Below are positions 15,853 to 24,153 of a stretch of 36,073 bases of DNA, piece after piece. The stretch comes from an uncultured Ruminococcus sp. Lineage in GTDB: Bacteria; Bacillota; Clostridia; Oscillospirales; Ruminococcaceae. The position numbers and the translations under genes were made by a program. The stretch is taken from positions 1 through 36,073 of the forward strand of contig CAMWOX010000003.1 in assembly GCA_947175975.1 (NCBI GenBank), read 5' to 3'. The notes under the pieces were generated by a model. It had not been told where the DNA came from and did not search any database. It saw only the letters and a program-made list of their open reading frames with translations. Each line of letters begins with the position of its first letter. Position 1 is the stretch's first letter.

Positions 15853-17325
15853 TTATCTATTTTTAGAATGTTTGGAATGCTCCGGCGGCAGTGTAATAAT
15901 CACTGTCGTACCTTTTCCCTCTTCACTTGTGATCTCCAATGTTCCGCCGTGTGCAGTAATAATCTCATCTGCAACGGCTAAGCCGATCCCTGAACCCCGT
16001 CTTGTGTGATTGGCTTTGTAGAATTTTGTCTTGATCTTCGGTAGATCAGATGCTTTGATACCGCAGCCATTATCGGATACCCTCACCTGGATATTCCCCC
16101 ATACTTCCTGCGCCGTGATACTGACATGACCGCCAGCATCCGAATATTTGATTGCATTATCAATGATATTAATAAATACCTGTCTGATTCTGTTCTTATC
16201 ACCGTACACAAATGGCAGCATTTCGGGTTCATCATAGGAAATTGTTATCTTATCCTGTGTGTTTTTATTCATGTAAATCAATACAGCATCGCCCAGCTCC
16301 GCAAGCACATCCATAGTTGCTTTTTGGAGCGTAAAATGTCCGCTCTGCATTCTAGAAAAATCCAGTAATTCCTCGACCATCTGAGAAAGCCTTGCCGTTT
16401 CATTGACAATTACATTCATACCTTTCCGAACAGTCTCAGGATCATTTTCTGCCATACAGATCGTTTCTGCCCAGCCTTTAATCGCCGTTAGAGGTGTGCG
16501 TAATTCATGTGAAACAGAAGAAATAAATTCATTCTTCATCTCTTCAGCAGTTGAGAGTTCATCTGCCATATGATTAATTGCATTACACAGATCACCAATT
16601 TCATCTGAATTATGATAGCGGATTCTGAAAGAAAAATCACCCTTTGCGAATCTGTCTGCCGTATGGCTCAGCTGTCGGATCGGCTTGACAATACTGCCAA
16701 CAAAATAAATTCCTGTAAGAACTAATAATAATACAACGATCGCACAGACAATAATCACAGAAATAATCATAATATGAATACTTTTGTCAAGTTCCGTGAG
16801 AGAACAGACAACACGCACAGCATGATATTCTGTACTGAATGCAGAAATGTCCATGCAGACCGCCATGATTTTCTCTTGGTTCTCTGCTTTGCCAATCCAA
16901 TAGCCATCACCGCCTGCCAGTAAATTTTCATAATCTGGAATTGTCGTGTCAGAAGATGGTGAAAATCCGGACGAAGTCAGAATCACTCTTCCTTTGGCAT
17001 TGACTGCCATCAGTTCCATCTGATCTTTAGCGGAAAAACTCTCAAACGTACTACGCATTTCAGAATATAAATTTGTTTCAGAATCCTGTGCATAACGGCT
17101 TAATAAATTTACAACAGAAGTCAGTTCCCCTGTGAGTGTCTGCCTGGCACTGGTATAATAAAAACTCTGCACAGCATAAATCAGGAGTAATGCAAATACT
17201 AACATAATTAGTACAATCACAGCGAAATGATTTGTCAGCCATCTTTGTGTAATTGTTTTTCGTTTTGGCTGGCTCTGGGATACAGCATCCTGAGGTATGG
17301 CAGAGGGCAGTTTAAATCTTGTCAT
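15853..17325 (-). CDS. two-component sensor histidine kinase
   Basis: Membrane sensor kinase, about 490 residues. Visible in order: a first membrane segment (about 32-52), an extracytoplasmic region of about 130 residues with a PAS/dCache-like feel (MELMAVNAKGRVILTSSG), a second membrane segment (about 184-212), HAMP, HisKA with the phosphoacceptor FISSVSHELRTPLTAIKG (His273 from this start), and HATPase_c with INIIDNAIKYSD, VSDNGCGI and GSGIGLAVADEI. The start is uncertain: ATG 17325 overlaps the response regulator stop by 14 bases, with in-frame ATG 17340 also possible. Architecture resembles WalK/PhoR-like kinases. The signal is unknown; the lipoprotein encoded two genes upstream is a possible partner (inference). 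Confidence 0.92.
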   Translation of the reverse strand: MTRFKLPSAIPQDAVSQSQPKRKTITQRWLTNHFAVIVLIMLVFALLLIYAVQSFYYTSARQTLTGELTSVVNLLSRYAQDSETNLYSEMRSTFESFSAKDQMELMAVNAKGRVILTSSGFSPSSDTTIPDYENLLAGGDGYWIGKAENQEKIMAVCMDISAFSTEYHAVRVVCSLTELDKSIHIMIISVIIVCAIVVLLLVLTGIYFVGSIVKPIRQLSHTADRFAKGDFSFRIRYHNSDEIGDLCNAINHMADELSTAEEMKNEFISSVSHELRTPLTAIKGWAETICMAENDPETVRKGMNVIVNETARLSQMVEELLDFSRMQSGHFTLQKATMDVLAELGDAVLIYMNKNTQDKITISYDEPEMLPFVYGDKNRIRQVFINIIDNAIKYSDAGGHVSITAQEVWGNIQVRVSDNGCGIKASDLPKIKTKFYKANHTRRGSGIGLAVADEIITAHGGTLEITSEEGKGTTVIITLPPEHSKHSKNR

Positions 17326-18013
17326 TCCATTTATAGCCATAGCCCCAGATCGTGACAATATACTGCGGATTAGAAGGCTCATCTTCGATCTTAAGCCGTA
17401 TTCTCCGGATATTCACATCTACGATCTTGTAATCACCGTAATAATTCTCACCCCAGATATGATTTAAAATACTTGCCCTGTCCAAAGCTGTATTTTTATT
17501 ATTCATGAAATATTCTAAAATTTGATATTCTACCTGTGTCAGATCAATCGGCACACCATTCTTCGCAACTGTCCGGCTTTTTAGATTCAGTGTGAATGGA
17601 CCGGATTCGATCACAGGACTTTTTTCATCATGGATAAAACTCATGCAGACTCTCCGATAAATTGCATCTACTCTTGCCGTTAATTCAGACAGGGAAAACG
17701 GCTTTGTAATATAATCATCTGCACCGATCATAAGACCACTGACTTTATCCATTTCCTGCGTCTTTGCTGTCAGCATGATAATGCCGAGTGTAGAACTCTT
17801 TTCCCGGAGTTTCTTACACACAGTGAAACCATCAATACCCGGCATCATAATATCCAACAACACAATATCAAAATTGCCGTTCTCTTCTTCAAATTTCTGT
17901 AATGCATGTTCTCCACAATTAACATCAATCACATCATAACCAGCACGTTTGAGATTAATCACAATGCAATCCCGGATCACATCTTCATCTTCACAGACTA
18001 AAATTCGTTTCAT
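17312..18013 (-). CDS. OmpR/PhoB-family response regulator
   Basis: A 233-residue DNA-binding response regulator. The receiver domain has acidic residues E8-D9-E10, phosphoacceptor Asp54 (LLDIMMPG), Thr82 and Lys104 (ITKPFS). The C-terminal winged helix has LTQVEYQILEYFMNN, the recognition-helix region DVNIRRIRLKIE and the terminal IWGYGYKW. The ATG has AGAGGTGATGAATT upstream. Pairs with the kinase it overlaps, downstream of the lipoprotein gene in the citrate synthase operon. Target genes are unknown. Confidence 0.95.
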   Translation of the reverse strand: MKRILVCEDEDVIRDCIVINLKRAGYDVIDVNCGEHALQKFEEENGNFDIVLLDIMMPGIDGFTVCKKLREKSSTLGIIMLTAKTQEMDKVSGLMIGADDYITKPFSLSELTARVDAIYRRVCMSFIHDEKSPVIESGPFTLNLKSRTVAKNGVPIDLTQVEYQILEYFMNNKNTALDRASILNHIWGENYYGDYKIVDVNIRRIRLKIEDEPSNPQYIVTIWGYGYKWNDKI

Positions 18014-18033
18014 AATTCATCACCTCTGTTAAT

Positions 18034-19380
18034 CTAATCCAGAAATTTAAAATTCAGCAGTAATTCCCCGATGGAAAGAGAAAGCATCTTGCCGGATTCC
18101 GGTTTGATCAGGCAGCTTGCACTGCCTTTTGTATGAACTAATGCATAACCGTTGCCCAGATGATCATCTCTGTCGGCTTCATCATAGGCAATATAAATTC
18201 TCAGAAGTACAGGCATAGTATCACTCATATCCTGCTCTGTATAATCACAGAATTGGATTTCATTTTCTGCCGTATCATTCCGGATAGTCACATTTCCCTG
18301 CCATTGTTCCGGCAACAGAAACACATAGCCGTCATTTGCGTTATAATAACTGCAATATTCTGTAAAAATCAGATTATCCTGCATCATCAGCCAGTTTGTC
18401 TGCCGGATTTGCTCCGGCTCTGCAACCGTTTCATAACCTGAAAATACTGTCTGTACCGGAATTTCCGGAATACCATCCTGGTCAATATCCATGCAGGACA
18501 GCCCTGCTCGCCGGACTGTCTCCTCCGCACTCTTTCCGCATCTCTGTAACAGATTCACAAGCTGTAATTTCTCTTCTGATACTTCCAGACATAATATTTC
18601 CGTCTGGATATTTGCAGTCCCGGTCGCAGCGTCAATATACAATGCCATTCTATGATCTGAAAGTCTGCCATAAATCAACTGATGATAATCTGTATAATTA
18701 TCCGTAAAACGATATTTATATTCATGATAACTTCTATCTTCACTGAGACAGTAAACAGCCGCATAAGCCTGTTCTAAAGCACTGACTGCACCCAATACAA
18801 CCAGATCCGGATGCTGGTCTGTATCAACCTGCGCAACATCAAACAATGCATAACTGTGTGTCAATGTCTGTTCCAGATAATGATCTTCATAAGCATAAAC
18901 CGACAAATATTTTTCTGATTGGTTCGCTGTGCTGTATCCTACGATAATATGCATCTTGTCACTGCTGCCGAGCTGAGAAATCATCACTTTCTCAATTTCT
19001 GAACCCTCTGCACTTCGGTCACAGATCGACTGCCATTTCGTATTCACTTTATCCAGAATATTAATCCGCAATCCGCCGTCTGTTCCGGTCATATTGCTTT
19101 TTTCATAGAATACAATCGCTTCATCGCTTTCATCTGCGTCAATATCTGCAATAATAAACGCAGATAAATAGCTGCCGCTTTTGGGATATTTCAGCCGAAT
19201 ACCTGTACCGATCGCTTCTTGCAAAGCCTGATAAATCTGTTCCTGCTCCCCACTCAGTTTCGGCGGTGTCAGCATGGTATCTACATTAATCCCGATTGAA
19301 CACCCTGAACAACATAGCATCATGAACCAGAAAACAATAACAATTATAAGAAATTTAGCCCCTGTCCGCAATTTTAACAT
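18034..19380 (-). CDS. lipoprotein with VCBS/FG-GAP-like Asp-rich repeats
   Basis: A 448-residue predicted lipoprotein: basic start, hydrophobic segment, and lipobox CSGC placing the lipidated cysteine near residue 27. The mature part shows several Asp-rich turns of the type seen in VCBS/FG-GAP propellers (IADIDADESDEAIVFY, VAQVDTDQHPDLVVLG, CMDIDQDGIPEIPV), suggesting a calcium-stabilised beta-propeller on the cell surface. I know no defined function. It overlaps the end of citrate synthase by 26 bases and precedes the response regulator by 20, so it is embedded in the two-component operon; a sensory accessory or envelope-status role is inference. Confidence 0.75.
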   Translation of the reverse strand: MLKLRTGAKFLIIVIVFWFMMLCCSGCSIGINVDTMLTPPKLSGEQEQIYQALQEAIGTGIRLKYPKSGSYLSAFIIADIDADESDEAIVFYEKSNMTGTDGGLRINILDKVNTKWQSICDRSAEGSEIEKVMISQLGSSDKMHIIVGYSTANQSEKYLSVYAYEDHYLEQTLTHSYALFDVAQVDTDQHPDLVVLGAVSALEQAYAAVYCLSEDRSYHEYKYRFTDNYTDYHQLIYGRLSDHRMALYIDAATGTANIQTEILCLEVSEEKLQLVNLLQRCGKSAEETVRRAGLSCMDIDQDGIPEIPVQTVFSGYETVAEPEQIRQTNWLMMQDNLIFTEYCSYYNANDGYVFLLPEQWQGNVTIRNDTAENEIQFCDYTEQDMSDTMPVLLRIYIAYDEADRDDHLGNGYALVHTKGSASCLIKPESGKMLSLSIGELLLNFKFLD

Positions 19381-20716
19381 ATTGTTTCTTCTTCGGCAAT
19401 GCCTTGTAAGCCGGACGAATAATTCTGCCGCCTGTCAATAATTCTTCCATGCGATGCGCCGACCAGCCTGCCATACGAGATACTGCAAACAATGGTGTAT
19501 AGAGATCCTCCGGAATCCCCAGCATTCTGTATACCAGACCGGAATACATATCCACATTGGCGCAGACGGTCTTGTCAATTCCCCGTTCCTGCTTCATGAG
19601 TACAGGTGTCAGTCTCTCAATCGTATCCAACAAATGAAATTCTGCTTCAATTTCCTTGCCCTCTGCAAGTTTAAATGCCTTTTTTTTCAGAATCACTGCT
19701 CTAGGATCAGACAACGTATAGACAGCATGTCCCATACCGTAGATCAAACCGCTGCCGTCCCCCGCCTGCCTATGCAGGACTTTTTTAATATAATCTGCTA
19801 CTTCGCCCTCATTATCCCAGTGTTTGATATGTGATTTAAAATCCTCCAGCATAGCAGATACCTTGATATTTGCACCACCATGCTTTGAACCTTTTAGTGC
19901 GCAGATCGCCGAAGAATACGCTGAATATGCATCTGTTCCGGAAGATGTCAGCACACGGCATGTAAATGTTGAATTATTGCCGCCGCCGTGTTCCGCATGA
20001 AGCATCAACAGGCAATCCAACAACTGTGCTTCCTCTTTGGTATACTGCCGGTCTGGACGCAGCATAGATAAAATCGTCTCTGCTGTCCGCTCATTGGCTC
20101 TCAACGGGTGCATGAACAGCGTCTGATTATCGAAATGCTTTCTCTTTACCTGATAGGCATTAACCATGATAATCGGTAGCTTAGCAATCAAATTAATCGC
20201 CGTTTTCAGCTCCTGTTCCAGAGACATATTTTCACACTCAGATTCATAATAAGAATACAGTGCCAGTACAGACCTTGCCAGTTTGTTCATAATATTCTGT
20301 GATGGTGCTTTCATCATCATATCTACTACAAAACCGGACGGCAATTCCCTGTGCATCGACAGATAATGATTAAATGCCTCCAACTGATCCGCTGTCGGAA
20401 GTTTACCGAATAATAACAAATATACCGTCTCTTCATAGCCGAAACGATTCTCTTTCTCAGCATAATGCACCAGATCATAGATCGTATGGCCCCTGTAAAT
20501 TAATTCCCCCGGAATTGGCTCAACTTCACCTTCATTCACCAGATAACCATGCACATTGCAGATATTTGTAATTCCTGCAAGTACACCTGTGCCATCACTC
20601 CGACGCAGACCTCTCTTGACATGGAATTTCTGATACAACTGCTGATCAATTACGGAATTTTTTTTCAATTCTTCGCATAAATTTTGCATATCAGTATTTG
20701 AAAATACTTTGCTCAC
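19355..20716 (-). CDS. gltA: citrate (Si)-synthase
   Basis: Condenses acetyl-CoA with oxaloacetate to citrate, feeding glutamate synthesis in an incomplete TCA cycle. The 453-residue protein is full length. Catalytic residues are visible: His243 in LHAEHGGGNNSTF, His330 in YGMGHAVYTLSDPRA and Asp389 in ANVDMYSG, with SKHGGAN at 277-283 and SRMAGWSAHRMEE near the end. GTG 20716 is supported by AAAGGAGG nine bases upstream. A 2-methylcitrate synthase activity cannot be excluded from sequence alone. It is the first gene after a consensus promoter and the head of a long co-directional run through to pgsA. Confidence 0.92.
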   Translation of the reverse strand: MSKVFSNTDMQNLCEELKKNSVIDQQLYQKFHVKRGLRRSDGTGVLAGITNICNVHGYLVNEGEVEPIPGELIYRGHTIYDLVHYAEKENRFGYEETVYLLLFGKLPTADQLEAFNHYLSMHRELPSGFVVDMMMKAPSQNIMNKLARSVLALYSYYESECENMSLEQELKTAINLIAKLPIIMVNAYQVKRKHFDNQTLFMHPLRANERTAETILSMLRPDRQYTKEEAQLLDCLLMLHAEHGGGNNSTFTCRVLTSSGTDAYSAYSSAICALKGSKHGGANIKVSAMLEDFKSHIKHWDNEGEVADYIKKVLHRQAGDGSGLIYGMGHAVYTLSDPRAVILKKKAFKLAEGKEIEAEFHLLDTIERLTPVLMKQERGIDKTVCANVDMYSGLVYRMLGIPEDLYTPLFAVSRMAGWSAHRMEELLTGGRIIRPAYKALPKKKQYVKIADRG

Positions 20717-20777
20717 TGTAAGTTGCCTCCTTTGATTGATTCTGAAATTTAATTCTTGTTGTTATGTTACAGATATT

Positions 20778-20806
20778 ATTATAGCATTTTTTCACAGGCA
20801 AGTCAA
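20778..20806 (-). promoter_or_regulatory. consensus promoter of the citrate synthase operon
   Basis: TTGACT (20801-20806), 17-bp spacer, TGC-extended TATAAT (20778-20783), minus strand. It lies about 60 bases upstream of the GTG, and is the only strong promoter I see ahead of the ten-gene run ending at 10195. Confidence 0.85.
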
Positions 20807-20864
20807 GAGCAATCGTTTATTTAAGAAATATAAGAAACAAGTTATCACACAAGGAGTATTCCAC

Positions 20865-21902
20865 ATGAAAAAAAAATTCTGTTTTTATAGTATCCTATGC
20901 CTGCTGCTGACTGCAATGCCTTTGATTCCCGCTATGATGATTTCTCCGAAAACATCTGCTGAACAAAGTACACAAAATTCCAATTCTGACCCAAAATCAG
21001 AGATTGCCTCCGAGACTTCTGAAATTTCGCAAATTTCTGAAACTTCTTCCAATCAGATCTATCATGTACTGGATATCACCAGTAACGAAATTCTGGAAGT
21101 TCCTGTCCGGGAATATCTCATCGGCGCAGTCGGTGCAGAAATGCCGGCATCCTTCGAAACAGAAGCATTAAAAGCCCAAGTAGTCGCTGCACATACTTAT
21201 GCAGAACGGCAGGTACTACTTGCTGAAAACCGTTCTGACCTGCAAGGTGCAGACTTTTCAAACGATCCGGATCAATATCAAGCATTCCACACGGAACAAC
21301 AGCTTCGGGAACTTTATGGCGAAAACTTTGATATTTACTATCAAAAAATTTCTAACGCTGTGGACTCTGTTCTTCCTGAAATTCTCTGTTACAATAATGA
21401 ACCAATCATTGCGGCTTTTCATGCCATTTCCATCGGCAAAACAGAATCCGCTCGAAACGTCTGGGGCAATGAAATTGCTTATCTTCAATCTGTAGACAGC
21501 AGCTCCGACTGCAACGCACCTAATTATGAACAGAATAGTTCCTATTCTGCTGAACAGGTACAGGAAATGCTTTCTTCCGCACATTCTGGTCTCCTGCTTG
21601 GTACAGATACCGCCAACTGGTTCGGTGAGCCGATCTGCTCTGATGCCGGGACTGTGCTGCAAATTCCTGTTGGTACAAGCATTTTTACCGGACAAGAACT
21701 TCGGACGATTTTTTCCTTGCGTTCTGCCTGTTTTACCATTGAGTATGATAAAAAAACCAAAACATTCATTTTCCAGACAAAAGGCTATGGTCACAGTGTC
21801 GGCATGAGCCAGTACGGTGCAAATGCCATGGCACTGCAAGGTTCTGACTATCGGGAAATTCTAGCATACTACTATCCGGATACGATTCTGAAAACAGTCT
21901 AA
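20865..21902 (+). CDS. spoIID: SpoIID-family peptidoglycan lytic protein
   Basis: A 345-residue SpoIID-domain protein. In endospore formers SpoIID is a membrane-anchored lytic transglycosylase that works with SpoIIP and SpoIIM to drive engulfment. An N-terminal signal/anchor (residues 1-28) is followed by a Ser/Glu-rich linker, then VPVREYLIGAVGAEMPASF with the catalytic glutamate in GAEMP, EALKAQVVAAHTYAERQ, AFHAISIGKTESARNVWG and the terminal GYGHSVGMSQYGANAMA. ATG 20865 has AAGGAG eight bases upstream; an upstream in-frame start at 20736 lies in the citrate synthase promoter region and is rejected. Plus strand, so head-on to the presumed replication fork. A vegetative SpoIID/LytB-like amidase enhancer is the alternative. 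Confidence 0.88.
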   Translation: MKKKFCFYSILCLLLTAMPLIPAMMISPKTSAEQSTQNSNSDPKSEIASETSEISQISETSSNQIYHVLDITSNEILEVPVREYLIGAVGAEMPASFETEALKAQVVAAHTYAERQVLLAENRSDLQGADFSNDPDQYQAFHTEQQLRELYGENFDIYYQKISNAVDSVLPEILCYNNEPIIAAFHAISIGKTESARNVWGNEIAYLQSVDSSSDCNAPNYEQNSSYSAEQVQEMLSSAHSGLLLGTDTANWFGEPICSDAGTVLQIPVGTSIFTGQELRTIFSLRSACFTIEYDKKTKTFIFQTKGYGHSVGMSQYGANAMALQGSDYREILAYYYPDTILKTV

Positions 21903-21958
21903 TCCGCCAGAATCTATTTTTATTATAGCATAGCATCTGTTCAGAAATGCAATAACTG

Positions 21959-21990
21959 AAAAAATAAATGCCCTGCAAACCATCAGGGCA
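21959..21990 (-). terminator. terminator of birA, possibly bidirectional
   Basis: Perfect 7-bp stem TGCCCTG (21969-21975) with CAGGGCA (21984-21990), followed in the minus direction by TTTATTTTTT. It lies 57 bases downstream of the spoIID stop and 26 bases from the birA stop, in the convergent gap beside a parS-like site. Confidence 0.75.
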
Positions 21991-21991
21991 T

Positions 21992-22007
21992 TGTTCCACA
22001 TGGAACA
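21992..22007. other. parS-like site 6
   Basis: TGTTCCACATGGAACA in the spoIID/birA convergent gap, one base from the terminator stem. Confidence 0.72.
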
Positions 22008-22015
22008 TTAAAAAT

Positions 22016-22939
22016 TTAATCTATCACTGTTGCACTGCCTGTACGCAGAATCTGCTCTGTTCCATCAGAAAGTCGAATAATTAATCCAGCATCTTCTGTA
22101 AAACCGATCGCTGTTCCCTCTGTTCCATTATCCATTCGGACGGTATGTCCCAACGTATAGGAATTTTTTGTATAAATATCCAGATAACTATGTGCTGGAA
22201 TCTCATCAAGCAAAATCTCCAGTTGTTTCAGAATTTCTATCAGCAGATCATATTTATTAATACATGTTCCGGTTTCTGTTTCCAGATCCGTGATAATCGA
22301 CCGCAATTCTTCCGGACAACCTGGATCATGACGCAGATTAATCCCGATTCCTATCACTAAATAATCCATACTAAGCAGTTCTGCATTGAAACTGCCCTCT
22401 GAAAGAATGCCACAGATCTTTTTCTGATTCAGAAACAGATCATTCACCCATTTGATCTGTGTCATGACACCAAACTGTTTCAACGCCAGAAAAACTGCCG
22501 CTGCTGTGCAAGCAGTCACACTCATCATATGCGCAATCGGGAGTGCTAATTTCTCAATCACGCTGAAATAGAGATTCCCTTTTGGAGAATAGAAACTTTT
22601 CCCGATTCTGCCCTTGCCTGCCGTCTGCTGATCCGCAATCACGACTGTACCGGATGGTGCATCATGAGCAGCAAGCTCTTTTGCAAAATTATTTGTAGAA
22701 TCTAGCTCTTTGAAATGTCGAAACTGCCAATTTGTCCGACACTCCTTCACAGCTCGTTTCAGATAAGATTCACAGAACAAATCCGGCTGAGAGACAAGCC
22801 GATAGCCCTTGTGTGGAACGGATTCTATCTGACAGCCCTCTGCACGGAGTTGTTCCATTACTTTCCAGACAGCTGTACGGCTGACCTGGCAATCTGCGGC
22901 AAGTTCTGCACCGGAAATATAACTTTCTGCATGTAACAA
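22016..22939 (-). CDS. birA: biotin--[acetyl-CoA-carboxylase] ligase / biotin repressor BirA
   Basis: Activates biotin to biotinyl-AMP and transfers it to carboxyl carrier proteins; the N-terminal winged helix allows biotin-gene repression. Visible: HTH (SGAELAADCQVSRTAVWKVM), the catalytic LDSTNNFAKELA, DQQTAGKGRIGKSFYSPKGN biotin-binding loop, QIKWVNDLFL, and a C-terminal SH3-like domain. The listed start is TTG 22939, which has no SD and trims the first helix of the HTH domain. A perfect AAGGAGGG lies further upstream, and at correct spacing from it the in-frame codon is ACG (22967-22969), which would restore TNLRESVLSALLHAE, as in other BirA proteins; a TAA closes the frame just above. 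The true start is therefore probably the ACG, or the sequence has an error there. Confidence 0.92.
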   Translation of the reverse strand: MLHAESYISGAELAADCQVSRTAVWKVMEQLRAEGCQIESVPHKGYRLVSQPDLFCESYLKRAVKECRTNWQFRHFKELDSTNNFAKELAAHDAPSGTVVIADQQTAGKGRIGKSFYSPKGNLYFSVIEKLALPIAHMMSVTACTAAAVFLALKQFGVMTQIKWVNDLFLNQKKICGILSEGSFNAELLSMDYLVIGIGINLRHDPGCPEELRSIITDLETETGTCINKYDLLIEILKQLEILLDEIPAHSYLDIYTKNSYTLGHTVRMDNGTEGTAIGFTEDAGLIIRLSDGTEQILRTGSATVID

Positions 22940-23012
22940 TGCAGAAAGAACAGATTCTCTAAGATTCGTAAAAAGCCCTCCTTGTTTTTATTTTTTGTTC
23001 TGTACATGCACA

Positions 23013-23052
23013 CCAGAAATTTTCGTGCATAGAATGCAGGAGTAACTTCTGG
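23013..23052 (+). promoter_or_regulatory. nested hairpin in the ytaF leader
   Basis: CCAGAA (23013-23018) pairs with TTCTGG (23047-23052), enclosing a small TGCAT-AGA-ATGCA stem (23026-23038). The outer arm runs into the GGAGG ribosome-binding site of ytaF (23051-23055), so folding could mask it. Stem energies were not computed. Confidence 0.3.
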
Positions 23053-23063
23053 AGGTGACACGG

Positions 23064-23663
23064 ATGTTTCAAGCATGTTTACTTGCAATTGCAGTCTGTA
23101 TGGATACATTCTGGGGAGCAGTCAGTTGTAGCATGAACGGTATCACAATTCCAAAACGTTGTGCATTCCTAATCAGCACAGTAGGAACAGCTTTTCTGAG
23201 CATTTCTCTGTTCTTTGCACAATTCCTGCATGGGATTCTGCCAGAGGCAGTATTCCGGTATGCAGGCTTTACAATTTTATTCTTATTAGGCAGTACACAG
23301 CTGATGAAAAAAATCCTGACAACAATCTTTCAGAAACATAGACCACACTGGAACTGGAAAGCACTTGGACTTGTGATTGATATTTGCTTTGATGAGACAT
23401 TGGCTGACACAGACGGCTCAAAAACAATCAGCATGAAAGAAGCCGCCGCCTATGCGACAGCTCTCTCAATTGATTCCCTGGCAAGCGGACTTGGTGCAGG
23501 AATTGAAACACCCTGGATACCAATATGCCTGGGATTAAGTTTTCTATCCGGATTTGCATTAACAATCCTGGGATGCCGGGTAGGTACATCCTGCCAGAAA
23601 AAAATCAATCTATCCTGGCTGGGCGGTGTGATGCTGTTAATTCTGGCATTTTGCAGATTATAA
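23064..23663 (+). CDS. ytaF: YtaF/MntP-family sporulation membrane protein
   Basis: A 199-residue protein with about six membrane helices in two related halves, as in the MntP (Pfam Mntp) superfamily. The second half contains DTDGSKTISMKEAAAYATALSIDSLASGLGAG, matching the YtaF pattern of a D-x-D-x-S-G-x-I-like loop followed by ALSxDS. YtaF is a sporulation-associated membrane protein in Bacillus; its relatives include the manganese exporter MntP, so ion efflux is possible but unproven. ATG 23064 follows GGAGGTGACACGG. Divergent from birA and on the plus strand like spoIID. First-half residues CMDTFWGAVSCSMNG parallel the second-half ALSIDS helix. Confidence 0.82.
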   Translation: MFQACLLAIAVCMDTFWGAVSCSMNGITIPKRCAFLISTVGTAFLSISLFFAQFLHGILPEAVFRYAGFTILFLLGSTQLMKKILTTIFQKHRPHWNWKALGLVIDICFDETLADTDGSKTISMKEAAAYATALSIDSLASGLGAGIETPWIPICLGLSFLSGFALTILGCRVGTSCQKKINLSWLGGVMLLILAFCRL

Positions 23664-23672
23664 TTATTATGA

Positions 23673-23688
23673 TGTTCCATGTGGAACA
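23673..23688. other. parS-like site 7
   Basis: TGTTCCATGTGGAACA in the 34-bp gap between the convergent ytaF and membrane-protein genes. Confidence 0.72.
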
Positions 23689-23697
23689 TCAAACATC

Positions 23698-24153
23698 CTA
23701 GAATTGAAAACCTCCTGTCAGTAGCAGTACTTCTAACACCAGGGAACAGATAACTGCATTGAAACAATATTTTGAAAAATATTTCTGTATGATTTTAAAA
23801 TAAATCCCCATCACTAGCCCGATAACAGGAAACTGAAAGCTCATCATTGCATAGACCGTTTCCCTGGAAATATATTTTTTAAAGACAGGCGGAAATTTAC
23901 AGAAAATTAGCCAGAGATCAAAAATCAATGGGATAACTCTGATTACAGGCACAAAAAGTCCTGTTACTGCCAGCACAAGCATCACAATGCAATAAGGCAT
24001 ATCCGCCTGGTGATCTGCTTTTTGGATTCTTCGTTTCTCCTGAATGAGTCGGGAAATCTGATCCAGTTCTTCTGATGTGTATAATGTTTTCTGCTCCCGA
24101 TAGATCTGCTCTAATTCGACAAGGGAATATGCATGTAAATTTTCTGAATCCAT
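23698..24153 (-). CDS. small integral membrane protein of unknown function
   Basis: A 151-residue protein I do not recognise. An N-terminal cytoplasmic helix-rich region (about 1-50, with SLVELEQIYREQKTLYTSEELDQI) is followed by about four hydrophobic segments (roughly 53-72, 73-88, 100-120 and 132-148). Its ATG shares one base with the serS stop (TAATG), so it is translationally coupled to serS. The conserved-looking N-terminal ELEQIYREQKxxYTSEEL segment resembles short helical regions found at the front of other clostridial membrane proteins of unknown function, which is only an impression. Confidence 0.7.
   Translation of the reverse strand: MDSENLHAYSLVELEQIYREQKTLYTSEELDQISRLIQEKRRIQKADHQADMPYCIVMLVLAVTGLFVPVIRVIPLIFDLWLIFCKFPPVFKKYISRETVYAMMSFQFPVIGLVMGIYFKIIQKYFSKYCFNAVICSLVLEVLLLTGGFQF

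Noticed and set aside
21285..21300. ATTCCACACGGAACA-like palindrome in spoIID
   Set aside because: At least three departures from the window's parS consensus, including the outer bases; explained by coding sequence.
21258..21839. 193-codon antisense frame opposite spoIID
   Set aside because: Shadow of a well-supported SpoIID gene, with no ribosome-binding site or recognisable domain.
23013..23063. Manganese (yybP-ykoY) riboswitch upstream of the MntP-related ytaF
   Set aside because: The leader is too short and lacks the conserved two-stem architecture.
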